A stretch of 64,000 nucleotides of DNA. It comes from Bradyrhizobium manausense (GTDB lineage Bacteria; Pseudomonadota; Alphaproteobacteria; Rhizobiales; Xanthobacteraceae). Where the stretch lies: positions 682,001 through 746,000 of the forward strand of contig NZ_JAFCJI010000001.1 in NCBI RefSeq assembly GCF_018131105.1, written 5' to 3'. Both the position numbers and the translations under genes were made by a program. Position 1 is the stretch's first letter; each line of letters begins with the position of its first letter. Under the pieces are notes generated by a model. That model ran no database searches and was not told the DNA's origin. It worked only from the letters and a program-made list of their open reading frames with translations. Positions 17,750 through 26,257 of the stretch are shown one piece after another.

Positions 17750-18662
17750 TGCCGTCAAGCACATGCTGTTCATTCTGGTGCCGCTGATCGCCGTGTTTGC
17801 GATCCTGCCTGGCGTCTACCAGAACCATCTGCTGCTGTTCAATTTCGTCACGTTCCTGATCCTCGCTCAGGGCGTCAACATCATCTATGGTTTCACCGGC
17901 TATCTGCCTTTCGGTTACGTCGGCTTCTTCGGAGCTGGTGCTTACGGTTTTGCGGTGCTGGTGATGCATTACCAGTCACCCGCAATCGTGGCGGTGCTGG
18001 CGGCGGGGCTGGTCGCCGTTCTGCTCGGCCTTCTGCTGACGCCATTGTTGCGGCTGTCGGGCGCCTATTTTGCGATTGCCAATCTCGCTGCGTCACTGGC
18101 CGTGCTGCATTTCGTCGCCAACCCGGCCCTGGAGGGCATTACCAAGGGGCCGTATGGGGTATCGCTGACGGGCACGTTCAACCCGACGGACGCCTACTAT
18201 GCGGCCCTGGTCGTATTGGCGTTGACGGTGGGCGGCGTTGTCTTTCTGAAGAACTCGAGCTTCGGGCTTGCGTTGCAGGCCGTTCGCGAAGATGCGGTGA
18301 GCGCGTCGATGTCCGGGGTCAACGTCGTCAAGATGCGCATCGCCGCATGGCTCGCGTCCGCGCTCGTGGCAGGGCTCGCCGGTGGCATCTATGCCTGGTA
18401 CGTCTCGGTGTTCTATCCCGATAACGTCTTCAGTGGCGATTTCAGCATCTTCGCGATCGTCTTCGCGCTGTTCGGCGGTGTCGCGACGATCTCCGGACCG
18501 ATCATCGGCGTCCTGATCCTGTACGGCGTCTACAATCTGATCGGGTTCACGACCCCGCAATATTTCCAGCTCATCTACGGTCTTCTCATCATGGGACTGG
18601 TGTTGTTCCTTCCGGCGGGGCTTGTCTCGCTGGCGACGCGAAGGGGCTGGAATGTCCCCTGA
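17742..18662 (+). CDS. branched-chain amino acid-type ABC transporter permease (LivM family)
   Basis: About 306 residues. The most likely start is TTG 17742, which overlaps the LivH-type stop by 8 bp and lies behind GGAAGGCGGG; the first in-frame ATG is at 17763. It shows the LivM pattern NFVTFLILAQGVNIIYGFTGYLPFGYVGFFGAGAYGFAV and the coupling loop LQAVREDAVSASMSGVNV. About nine hydrophobic helices are visible. It pairs with the upstream permease. Confidence 0.9.
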   Translation: MPNAVKHMLFILVPLIAVFAILPGVYQNHLLLFNFVTFLILAQGVNIIYGFTGYLPFGYVGFFGAGAYGFAVLVMHYQSPAIVAVLAAGLVAVLLGLLLTPLLRLSGAYFAIANLAASLAVLHFVANPALEGITKGPYGVSLTGTFNPTDAYYAALVVLALTVGGVVFLKNSSFGLALQAVREDAVSASMSGVNVVKMRIAAWLASALVAGLAGGIYAWYVSVFYPDNVFSGDFSIFAIVFALFGGVATISGPIIGVLILYGVYNLIGFTTPQYFQLIYGLLIMGLVLFLPAGLVSLATRRGWNVP

Positions 18663-19383
18663 TACGAAACCCATTCTCAGCGTCCGCAAGCTGGTGAAAC
18701 GCTTTGGCGGCTTCGTCGCGCTCGATGGGCTGAGCTTTCATGCCGCGCCCGGTGAAGTGTTGGGGCTGGTCGGTCCGAACGGATCGGGCAAGACCACGGC
18801 CATCAACGTGATATCGGGTCTCTACGCACCCGATGGCGGGGAGGTCGTGTTCGACGACGTCTCCATCGGCGGCGTTGCGTCCCACAGGCTGGTCCATCGC
18901 GGCATCAACCGGACTTTCCAGGTGCCGAAACCGTTCATGTCACTGACCGTGCGCGAGAACGTCAGGGTCGCCTTGGCCTACGGCCATATCGGTGGAACGC
19001 CGCCGACGCTCGATGCGCTGCTCGACGAATATCGCCTGTCCGCCGTCGCCGATCGTCCGGCAGCCGATCTCAACAGCGCGCAGCAGAAGATGCTGGATCT
19101 CGTCCGCGCGCTGGCGACGCGACCGCGCCTGCTGCTGCTCGACGAGCTCGCCGCGGGGCTCAATCCCGCCGAGCTCGACTGGATTGCCGAACGGATCAAG
19201 CAACTCGCGGCAGGCGGCATGTCGATCATCGTCGTCGAGCATCTGATGGGATTCATCGAGCACATCACCGATCGCGTCATCGTTCTCAATGCCGGCAAGG
19301 AAATCTTCGAGGGCAAGCTCGCTGCAGCCGTGAAGGAACCGCAGGTGATCGAGGTATTCCTGGGAGGCGAGCATGCCGCCTGA
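18652..19383 (+). CDS. branched-chain amino acid-type ABC transporter ATP-binding protein (LivG family)
   Basis: 243 residues from ATG 18652, overlapping the LivM-type stop by 11 bp. Walker A is GPNGSGKTT; the signature is the variant LNSAQQKMLDLVRAL instead of LSGGQ; Walker B is LLLLDELAAGL; the switch His lies in VVEHLMGFI. The degenerate signature with intact Walker motifs is common in the LivG partner of the LivG/LivF heterodimer. It supplies ATP hydrolysis for import at the cytoplasmic face. Confidence 0.93.
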   Translation: MSPDTKPILSVRKLVKRFGGFVALDGLSFHAAPGEVLGLVGPNGSGKTTAINVISGLYAPDGGEVVFDDVSIGGVASHRLVHRGINRTFQVPKPFMSLTVRENVRVALAYGHIGGTPPTLDALLDEYRLSAVADRPAADLNSAQQKMLDLVRALATRPRLLLLDELAAGLNPAELDWIAERIKQLAAGGMSIIVVEHLMGFIEHITDRVIVLNAGKEIFEGKLAAAVKEPQVIEVFLGGEHAA

Positions 19384-20092
19384 ATCAATGCCTCTTCTCC
19401 ACGCAGCAGGCGTCGATGCGGGCTACGGCACCATGCAGGTGCTGTGGGGCGTCGATCTCGATGTCAAACCCGGCGAGACGGTCCTGCTGCTCGGCGCCAA
19501 CGGTGCCGGCAAGACCACGTTCCTGAAATCGCTGGTTGGGTTGGTCGAGGCCCGCCGCGGCAGCGTCGCGCTGGCCGGGCGGGATATCGCGCATATGCGC
19601 TCGAGCGAGCGGATGAAGCTCGGCATGACCTACATGTCGGAGCTTGCGGTGTTTCCGGACCTGTCGATCGAGGAGAACATTCTGGTCGGCGCTCAGGCGC
19701 TGGGACATGCCAATCCCCGCCGGCGCCTCGACGAACTCTACGGCCTCTTTCCCGTTCTGCGTGACAAGCGCCGCGACGCGGCCTCCAGCCTGTCGGGCGG
19801 GCAGCGCAAGATGCTCGGGATCGCCAAGGCGCTCGCGGCCGAGCCGAAGCTTCTCGTCATGGACGAGCCTTCGGCGGGGCTGTCGCCGCTCTTCGTCAAA
19901 GAGGTGATCCGCATTCTGAACGGCTTGCAGGGGCGCGGCATGGCGCTTCTGATCGCCGAGCAGAATATCGGTTTCCTTGAAGTGGCAACACGCGTATTTG
20001 TTCTGGAAGGCGGGCGCATTCGCTTTTCCGGCACGGTTGCCGAGATGACCGACAACGAGGCGCTGCGGCGCGCCTATTTTGGATTGAAATAG
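19373..20092 (+). CDS. branched-chain amino acid-type ABC transporter ATP-binding protein (LivF family)
   Basis: 239 residues from ATG 19373, overlapping the preceding gene by 11 bp; an ATG at 19388 is an alternative. Walker A is GANGAGKTT, the signature is the canonical LSGGQRKM, Walker B is LLVMDEPSAGLSP, and the H-loop position is Gln (AEQNIGF), as expected in LivF. The C-terminal ends TDNEALRRAYFGL, usual for the family. It completes the importer. Confidence 0.93.
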   Translation: MPPESMPLLHAAGVDAGYGTMQVLWGVDLDVKPGETVLLLGANGAGKTTFLKSLVGLVEARRGSVALAGRDIAHMRSSERMKLGMTYMSELAVFPDLSIEENILVGAQALGHANPRRRLDELYGLFPVLRDKRRDAASSLSGGQRKMLGIAKALAAEPKLLVMDEPSAGLSPLFVKEVIRILNGLQGRGMALLIAEQNIGFLEVATRVFVLEGGRIRFSGTVAEMTDNEALRRAYFGLK

Positions 20093-20134
20093 CGCGGTAA
20101 ATTTTTGGCCGCGCCTGATGCAGGCGAACCAGAC

Positions 20135-21484
20135 ATGCCGAATGCACCGACCCTCGCCACATTGGCCGACGACCTCGAAAGCGGCCGGACCACGTCCCGC
20201 AAGCTGGTCGAGGCGTGTATCGCCAGGATCGCCGATCCCTCCGGCGAGGGCCAGCGTACCTTCATTCATGTCGATAGGGACGCGGCGCTCGCGACTGCGG
20301 ACGCGATGGACGCCTTGCGCAGGGCCAAGGCGGCGCCGTCGCGCTATGCCGGTATCCCGGTCTCGATCAAGGATCTGTTCGACATCAAGGGCCAGGTGAC
20401 GCGCGCCGGCTCCCGGGCGCTCGACGATTCCCCGCCGGCCGAGCAGGACGCGGCGACGGTGGCCCGGCTGCGCAAGGCCGGCTTCGTCGTGATCGGGCGC
20501 ACCAACATGACCGAGTTCGCCTATTCCGGCATCGGCATCAATCCGCATTACGGCACGCCGAAGGGCGCCTGGAACCGGGCCGAAGGGCACGTGCCCGGCG
20601 GATCGTCCTCGGGCGCCGCGGTCTCCGTGCTCGACGGCATGGCGCATGGCGCGCTCGGCACCGACACCGGCGGCTCCTGCCGCATTCCCGCCGCCTACAA
20701 CGGCATCGTCGGCTACAAGCCGACGCAGCGTCGCGTGCCGCTGGATGGCTCGGTACCGCTCTCGTTCTCGCTCGACAGTATCGGGCCGCTGGCACGATCG
20801 GTCAGTTGCTGTGCCATCCTCGATGCCGTGCTGGCGAACGAGCCCATCACGGCCTTGAAGCCGCGTCCCGTGAAGGGCATGCGGCTCGCCGTGCCGACCA
20901 CGATCGCGCTCGACGATCTCGATGCAGCCGTATCCGGGACCTTCGAGCGCGCACTGAAATCGCTCGCCGATCACGGCGCCAACATCGAGCGCATCGAGAT
21001 GGCGGAATTCCATGACATCGGCCCGATGAATGCCAAGGGTGGCTTTGCGGCATCCGAAAGCTATGCCTGGCACCGCTATCTCATCACGTCCAAAGGGGAC
21101 GTCTACGATCCCCGTGTGTCCGTTCGCATCATGCGCGGCGAGGCGCAGAGCGCGGCCGATTACATCGACCTCCTCAACGAGCGCCGCTCGTTGATCGCCC
21201 GCGTCAACGCGCGGCTCGCGCCCTATGACGCCCTGGTGCTGCCGACCACCGCCAACACGCCGCCGAAGATCGCAGATCTGGCCGACGACAAGGCGTTCAC
21301 CACGCAGAACCTGCGCGCGCTGCGCAATTGCACCCTGATCAACATGATCGACGGCTGCGCGATCTCGCTGCCCGCACATCGCGAGGGCGACGTTCCCGTC
21401 GGCCTGATGCTGGCAGGGGCGGGCGGCTCGGACCGCCGTGTCTTTGAACTTGCTGCCGGCATGGAGGCCGTCATCCGTGTTTGA
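20135..21484 (+). CDS. amidase (amidase-signature family)
   Basis: 449 residues from ATG 20135. It carries the Ser-cisSer-Lys triad: Lys in PVSIKDLFDIKG, cis-Ser in GGSSSGAAVSV and the nucleophile in GTDTGGSCRIPAAYNG. GRTNMTEFAYSG is the family block before them. It hydrolyses a carboxylic amide in the cytoplasm. It lies 42 bp after the importer's last ATPase gene and overlaps the DUF2848 gene by 8 bp, so it probably processes the imported compound. The exact substrate is unknown; GatA function is unlikely because gatB and gatC are absent here. Confidence 0.9.
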   Translation: MPNAPTLATLADDLESGRTTSRKLVEACIARIADPSGEGQRTFIHVDRDAALATADAMDALRRAKAAPSRYAGIPVSIKDLFDIKGQVTRAGSRALDDSPPAEQDAATVARLRKAGFVVIGRTNMTEFAYSGIGINPHYGTPKGAWNRAEGHVPGGSSSGAAVSVLDGMAHGALGTDTGGSCRIPAAYNGIVGYKPTQRRVPLDGSVPLSFSLDSIGPLARSVSCCAILDAVLANEPITALKPRPVKGMRLAVPTTIALDDLDAAVSGTFERALKSLADHGANIERIEMAEFHDIGPMNAKGGFAASESYAWHRYLITSKGDVYDPRVSVRIMRGEAQSAADYIDLLNERRSLIARVNARLAPYDALVLPTTANTPPKIADLADDKAFTTQNLRALRNCTLINMIDGCAISLPAHREGDVPVGLMLAGAGGSDRRVFELAAGMEAVIRV

Positions 21485-22163
21485 CCTGACATTCACCGTC
21501 GATGCCCGTGACACCACCACGCCGCTGACGCTCGCGATCGACCAGATGGTCATCGCCGGCTGGACCGGCCGCGATCCTGTTGCGCGCGACAAGCATATCG
21601 CCGAGTTGCAGGAAATGGGCATCGCCCCGCCGGCCTCGACACCGATCTACTATCGCGGCGCGGCGCGGCGGTTGACCCAGGAAGACAGCATCGAATGCAC
21701 CGGCGGAGATTCCTCCGGCGAAGTCGAGTTCCTGCTGATCGGCTGGCAGGGCCGCATCTTCGTCGGCTGCGGTTCCGACCACACCGATCGCAAGGTCGAG
21801 GCCTACAGCGTCACCGTGTCCAAGCAGATGTGCGACAAGCCGATCGCCTCGACGCTGTGGGAGCTCGAGGACGTCATCGGCCATTGGGACAGGATGATCC
21901 TGCGCTCCTGGGCCACCATCAAGGGCGAGCGCGTGCTCTACCAGGAGGGCACCCTCGACGCGATGCTGCCGGTCGCCGATCTCATCGCGCGGGGTTTCGA
22001 GGGTGGGAAATTCCCCGACGGCTGCGCCATGTTCGGCGGAACGTTTGCGGCCAAGGGCGGCATCCGCCCGGCCGATCGCTTCGATTTCGAGCTTGAGGAT
22101 CCCGTGCTGAAGCGGACCATCAAGCACGGCTATGATGTGGTGACGCTGCCGGTGCGGGGCTGA
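21477..22163 (+). CDS. DUF2848 family protein
   Basis: 228 residues from GTG 21477, which overlaps the amidase stop (GTGTTTGA) and lies behind GGAGG. Starting at the GTG gives MFDLTFTV and the family's usual length near 225. The body has ARDKHIAELQEMGIAPP, FLLIGWQGRIFVGCGSDHTDRKVEAYSV and MFGGTFAAKGGIRPADRFDFEL. It resembles a fumarylacetoacetate-hydrolase-like fold used for DUF2848, often encoded next to amidases and ABC importers. The reaction is not established. Overlap with the amidase suggests joint action on the same compound. Confidence 0.85.
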   Translation: MFDLTFTVDARDTTTPLTLAIDQMVIAGWTGRDPVARDKHIAELQEMGIAPPASTPIYYRGAARRLTQEDSIECTGGDSSGEVEFLLIGWQGRIFVGCGSDHTDRKVEAYSVTVSKQMCDKPIASTLWELEDVIGHWDRMILRSWATIKGERVLYQEGTLDAMLPVADLIARGFEGGKFPDGCAMFGGTFAAKGGIRPADRFDFELEDPVLKRTIKHGYDVVTLPVRG

Positions 22164-22175
22164 GGTCTCTCGGCC

Positions 22176-22261
22176 GTCATTGCGAGGAGCCCTTGCGACG
22201 AAGCAATCCAGACTCCCTCCGCGGAGGCAGTCTGATTTGCTTCGCTCCCGGTCGCGATGAC
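22176..22261. repeat. palindromic intergenic repeat, family A
   Basis: GTCATTGCGAGGAGCCC...CAATCCAGA is mirrored by TCTGATTTGCTTCGCTCCCGGTCGCGATGAC. It lies between the importer/amidase operon and the tandem dioxygenase genes, which are on the same strand. Confidence 0.82.
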
Positions 22262-22324
22262 GGGTGGAGATAGTCGTCGGAAATCGGGTGGCGGAGCGAA
22301 CAGCCGGCTGCAAAGGTGATTGCC

Positions 22325-23068
22325 ATGACAATGACCGCACGAAAATCGGCCCAGCCTTCCATTCCCGCCGCCTCCCACGTCGATGCCCTCGATTGGCCCG
22401 AAATCACCGCCGAGCTCGATTCCCACGGGTGCGCCCTGCTGAAGGGCCTGCTCACGCCGGAGCAATGCCGCGCCGTCGCGGCGCTCTATCCCGACGACAC
22501 GCACTTCCGCAGCCGCATCGTCATGGGCCGCCACGGCTTTGGCCGCGGCGAATACAAATATTTCGCTTATCCGCTCCCTGATCTGATCGCGGAGCTACGC
22601 CCAGCGCTCTACGCGCATCTCCAGGGCGTCGCCAACCGCTGGAACGAAGCGATGGGGATCGACATCCGTTATCCGCCGGCGCATGCCGCGTTCCTCGAGC
22701 GTTGCCACGAGGCGGGGCAGGCGCGGCCGACGCCGCTGCTGCTGCAATATGAAGCCGGTGATTTCAACTGCCTGCACCAGGACATCTATGGCGAGCACGT
22801 GTTCCCGCTCCAGGTCGCGATCCTGCTGTCCGAGCCAGGCCGCGATTTCAGCGGCGGCGAGTTCGTGCTGACGGAACAGCGTCCACGCATGCAGTCGCGC
22901 GCCGAGGTCGTGCCGCTGGCGCAGGGTGATGCTGTCGCCTTCGCTGTGCATCACCGCCCAGTGCAGGGGACACGCGGCACCTACCGCGTTAATCTTCGCC
23001 ACGGCGTCAGCCGGATCAGGTCCGGCCAGCGCCACACGCTGGGTGTGATCTTCCACGATGCCAAGTGA
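22325..23068 (+). CDS. 2-oxoglutarate/Fe(II)-dependent oxygenase
   Basis: 247 residues from ATG 22325, preceded by AAAGGTGA. The facial-triad motif is CLHQDIYGEHVFPLQ (HxD), with a distal His in AVHHRPVQGTRGTYR and the Arg-rich region that would bind 2-oxoglutarate. The double-stranded beta-helix core is clear (PLQVAILLSEPGRDFSGGEFVL). It belongs to the COG3826-like/PF13640-type prolyl-hydroxylase-like group. It is followed after 9 bp by AlkB, suggesting co-expression and possibly a nucleic-acid or alkylation-stress link. The substrate is unknown. Confidence 0.82.
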   Translation: MTMTARKSAQPSIPAASHVDALDWPEITAELDSHGCALLKGLLTPEQCRAVAALYPDDTHFRSRIVMGRHGFGRGEYKYFAYPLPDLIAELRPALYAHLQGVANRWNEAMGIDIRYPPAHAAFLERCHEAGQARPTPLLLQYEAGDFNCLHQDIYGEHVFPLQVAILLSEPGRDFSGGEFVLTEQRPRMQSRAEVVPLAQGDAVAFAVHHRPVQGTRGTYRVNLRHGVSRIRSGQRHTLGVIFHDAK

Positions 23069-23077
23069 GCGCTGTGA

Positions 23078-23731
23078 TTGACGGCTGATTTGTTCGATAG
23101 CGTTGCCGAGGCACAGCCGTCGCGCGAGGAGATCGCCGACGGCGCCGTGCTGCTGCGCGGCTTCGTCAGGCCGATCGAGAGCGAGTTGATCGAAGCCGTG
23201 CGCGGCCTCGTCGCGCAATCGCCGTTCCGGCGCATGACGACGCCCGGTGGCCACCTGATGTCGGTGGCTATGACGAATTGCGGCGAGCGCGGCTGGATTA
23301 CCGATCACACCGGCTATCGCTATGATCCCATCGATCCCCGAATCGAGGCGCCATGGCCGGCGATGCCGCCGGTTCTTTGCGATCTCGCCCGCCGCGCCGC
23401 GGAGCAGGGCGGCTTCCAGAACTTCGCGCCCGATGCCTGCCTGGTCAATCGCTACGAACCCGGCACGCGACTGTCATTGCACCAGGACAAGGACGAGCTG
23501 GATTATTCCGCGCCGATCGTCTCGGTTTCACTGGGGCTACCCGCGACCTTCCTGTTCGGCGGCCTCGCGCGCAACGACAAGCCGCGGCGTTTTCGCTTGG
23601 TCCACGGCGACGTCGTGGTCTGGGGCGGACCGTCGAGGCTCGCTTATCACGGCGTCGCACCGCTGGCCGAGGGCGAGCATGCTCTGCTTGGACGAAAGCG
23701 GATCAATCTGACCTTCCGCCGGACGCGGTGA
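23078..23731 (+). CDS. alkB: alpha-ketoglutarate-dependent dioxygenase AlkB (alkylated DNA repair)
   Basis: 217 residues from a TTG at 23078. An in-frame TGA sits immediately upstream (23075), so no earlier start exists, and the resulting N-terminus MTADLFD is typical of AlkB. It oxidatively removes methyl groups from 1-methyladenine and 3-methylcytosine. It shows the substrate lid FRRMTTPGGHLMSVAMTNCG, the iron ligands LHQDKDELD and His in AYHGVAPL, and the 2OG-binding Arg pair in RINLTFRRTR. It is convergent with the TPP enzyme gene, whose stop is 3 bp away. Confidence 0.94.
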   Translation: MTADLFDSVAEAQPSREEIADGAVLLRGFVRPIESELIEAVRGLVAQSPFRRMTTPGGHLMSVAMTNCGERGWITDHTGYRYDPIDPRIEAPWPAMPPVLCDLARRAAEQGGFQNFAPDACLVNRYEPGTRLSLHQDKDELDYSAPIVSVSLGLPATFLFGGLARNDKPRRFRLVHGDVVVWGGPSRLAYHGVAPLAEGEHALLGRKRINLTFRRTR

Positions 23732-23734
23732 CGA

Positions 23735-25360
23735 TCAAGGCTTCGGCGGGTGAATGAAAGCCCACGGACTGACTTCGGAATCTCGCGTCACTTCCACCGA
23801 GATCAGATACGGCCCGCCATGCGCGAGCGCCTTCTCCATCGCCGACTTGAACTGGTCCGGCGCTGTGACGCGCGCTGAGGCCACGCCAAAGGACTCCGCG
23901 AGCTTGACGAAATCAGGATTGACCAGATCCGATGCCACAACGCGGCCGTCGAAACGTTCGCGCTGATCGCGACGGACATTGCCATAGGCGTTGTTGTTGA
24001 ACACCAGCGTCACCACGCCGATGTTGAACTGCACGGCGGTGGCAAGCTCCTGCACGCCGAACATGAAGCCGCCGTCGCCGGTGATCGCGACCACCGGCTT
24101 GTCGGGGTTGGCGACCTTGGCGCCCAGCGCAGTCGGGAAGCCGGAGCCAAGCGTGCCCTGATAGCCTGAGGTGATGAAGGTGCGCGGCTGGTAGATCGGG
24201 AAACCGTACCAGGAGGCAAAGCCGAACTGCGACAATTCGTCGGTCACGATCGCATTCGCCGGCAGCACCTCGCGCAGGATGTTGAGATACGCCATCTGCG
24301 GCTGGATACGCTGGATCTCCTGCTGTGCGGTCGCGGTGGCGTCGCGGATCGCAGCGCGGCGGCCGGCGGTCTTGCTGTAGCCGGCCTTGCTGATGGCCGC
24401 AGCCAGATCGGCGGTCGCCGCTTTCGCGTCGGCGACGATGGCGGCATCCGAGATGAAGCGCCGCATTTCGACTGGATCGATGTCGATGCGGATGCTCTTC
24501 AGGCCGTCCGGTCGATAGGGCCAGCGCGACATCGTCGGTAGCTCCAGCCGCGTGCCGATGCCGATCATCAGATCGGTCTTGGCCCATAGTTTGTAGGCGG
24601 CGGCCATGGTGAGGCCGAGCTCATGCGCATTGGAGACGATGCCGCGGCCGCTGCGGAAGGCGACCACGGGCGCGTCGATCATCTCGGCGAGCTCCAGAAT
24701 CTCCTCGCGCGCCTCGATCGCACCGCTGCCGACGAAGATCATCGGCGCCTTGCTGGCCTTGATCAGCGCAGCCGCCTGCTTGATCATATCAGGATCAGGC
24801 CGCGGCGCGGGCAGGGGCTCAAGCACTTGCGCTGCGGCTGTGTCCGCGCGCTGCGTAAAGATATCCCAGGGCATCTCGACCGAGGCGGGGCCGCGACGGC
24901 CTGATGTCATCTCCTGGAACGCGCGCGCGACCGTGGTCGGCGCGTTGCCGGGATGTTCGATGCGATCGGCCCACTTCACGTAGGTGCGCAAGGTCGCGAG
25001 CTGGTCGGGCATCTCGTGCAGATGGCCGCGGCCCTTGCCGAGAAACTGCGTCGGCACCTGGCCGGTGACGCACAGCACCGGCTCGTTGCAGCCGTAGGCG
25101 GTGAGCAGCGCCGCGCTGGCGTTGAGCACGCCGGGGCCGGGCACCACGCTGAACACGCCGGGCCTGCCGCTCGCGCGCGCATAGCCGAACGCCATGTAGC
25201 CGCAGGCCTGCTCGTGGCGTGCGCCGATGACCTTGAGCTGGGCCTGGTGGAAGGCGTCGAACAGGCCGTAGACCTGTGCGCCGGGCAGGCCGAACACGGT
25301 ATCGACGCCGTGGGCGACGAGCCCGCTTACGATCGCTTCGCCGCCGGTCAGGGTGGTCAT
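23735..25360 (-). CDS. thiamine pyrophosphate-dependent enzyme (acetolactate synthase-like)
   Basis: 541 residues from ATG 25360; the longer open frame to 25453 overlaps the FAH-family gene and is discarded. The ThDP fold is complete. The N-terminal Pyr domain has the activating Glu in GARHEQACGYMAFGYAR, followed by a central domain. The C-terminal PP domain carries GDGGFMFGVQEL...NNNAYGN. There is no FAD-domain hallmark strong enough to call a true IlvB, and no small subunit follows. It ends the hpa operon, 25 bp downstream of the FAH gene. It could be a 2-oxo-acid decarboxylase or carboligase feeding or draining the aromatic pathway; that is inference. Confidence 0.82.
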   Translation of the reverse strand: MTTLTGGEAIVSGLVAHGVDTVFGLPGAQVYGLFDAFHQAQLKVIGARHEQACGYMAFGYARASGRPGVFSVVPGPGVLNASAALLTAYGCNEPVLCVTGQVPTQFLGKGRGHLHEMPDQLATLRTYVKWADRIEHPGNAPTTVARAFQEMTSGRRGPASVEMPWDIFTQRADTAAAQVLEPLPAPRPDPDMIKQAAALIKASKAPMIFVGSGAIEAREEILELAEMIDAPVVAFRSGRGIVSNAHELGLTMAAAYKLWAKTDLMIGIGTRLELPTMSRWPYRPDGLKSIRIDIDPVEMRRFISDAAIVADAKAATADLAAAISKAGYSKTAGRRAAIRDATATAQQEIQRIQPQMAYLNILREVLPANAIVTDELSQFGFASWYGFPIYQPRTFITSGYQGTLGSGFPTALGAKVANPDKPVVAITGDGGFMFGVQELATAVQFNIGVVTLVFNNNAYGNVRRDQRERFDGRVVASDLVNPDFVKLAESFGVASARVTAPDQFKSAMEKALAHGGPYLISVEVTRDSEVSPWAFIHPPKP

Positions 25361-25385
25361 TGCATCATTCCACTTCAAGTGTTGA

Positions 25386-26255
25386 TCAGGCTTCGTCGAC
25401 GACGCCGTTGCGCAAGGTGCCGATGCCCTCGGCCGCGACCTCGATGACGTCACCGGGCTTCAGATATCGCGGGGGATCGAACCGCGCACCCGCGCCGGTC
25501 GGCGTGCCCGTGACGATGATGTCGCCGGGAACGAGCGTTGTGAAGGTCGAGATATAGCTGATGAGGTAGCGGAACGGGAACATCAGCCGGCTGGTGCGGT
25601 CGTCCTGCCGCAACTCGCCGTTGACATGCGTGGTCAGCCTGACGTCGGCGAGCTGGGATTCCCTGGTGTAGGGCACGAGCCACGGCCCGAGGCTGCCGCT
25701 GGAATCAAAGTTCTTGCCCTGCGTGACGTTGAATTTGGCGTGGCGCAGCCAGTCGCGCACCGAGCCTTCGTTGCAGAGCGTCAGCGCGGCGACGTGATCG
25801 AGTGCGGCGCTCTCGGCGATGTGCCGGCCGGGCTTGCCGATCACCAGCACGATCTCGCCTTCATAGTCGAGTTGCGCGGATGCGCGCGGACGCACCAGCG
25901 GCGTGTCGTGGCCGACAAACGAGCGTGGCGAGCGCATGAACATGCTCGGATATTTCGGCGCCTCCTGGCCGTCCTTGTACTCGGCATTGCGATCGGGATA
26001 GTTGACGCCGATACAGATGATCTTTTCCGGCGCAGGCACCGGCGGCAACCAGGTGATGTCTGCGGTTGCGTGGTCCGGCGTCAGGCCGGCGGCCTCTTCG
26101 GCGAGGCGTGCGAGCTTTCCCGCGGCGATGACTTCGCGCAGCGTCGGATAGTCTCTGGCGTAGCGCGGGGAGAGATCGACGATGCCGCCCTCCAGGACGG
26201 CGCCGTAGCGGGTTTCACCCTTGACGGAATAGGTGGCGAGGCGAGGGAGCTTCAT
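25386..26255 (-). CDS. fumarylacetoacetate hydrolase family protein (HpaG-like decarboxylase/isomerase candidate)
   Basis: 289 residues from ATG 26255, 2 bp after the hpaD stop. The FAH fold shows ICIGVNYPDRNAEYKDGQ, the metal-binding block LDYEGEIVLVIGKPGRHI, and the C-terminal GDIIVTGTPTGAGARFDPPRYLKPGDVI. In homoprotocatechuate meta-cleavage, a FAH-family enzyme decarboxylates 5-oxopent-3-ene-1,2,5-tricarboxylate and isomerises the product. E. coli HpaG is a double-domain protein, whereas this is a single domain, so the assignment is by context. An acylpyruvase or ureidoglycolate-lyase-like role is the alternative. Confidence 0.85.
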   Translation of the reverse strand: MKLPRLATYSVKGETRYGAVLEGGIVDLSPRYARDYPTLREVIAAGKLARLAEEAAGLTPDHATADITWLPPVPAPEKIICIGVNYPDRNAEYKDGQEAPKYPSMFMRSPRSFVGHDTPLVRPRASAQLDYEGEIVLVIGKPGRHIAESAALDHVAALTLCNEGSVRDWLRHAKFNVTQGKNFDSSGSLGPWLVPYTRESQLADVRLTTHVNGELRQDDRTSRLMFPFRYLISYISTFTTLVPGDIIVTGTPTGAGARFDPPRYLKPGDVIEVAAEGIGTLRNGVVDEA

Positions 26256-26257
26256 GA

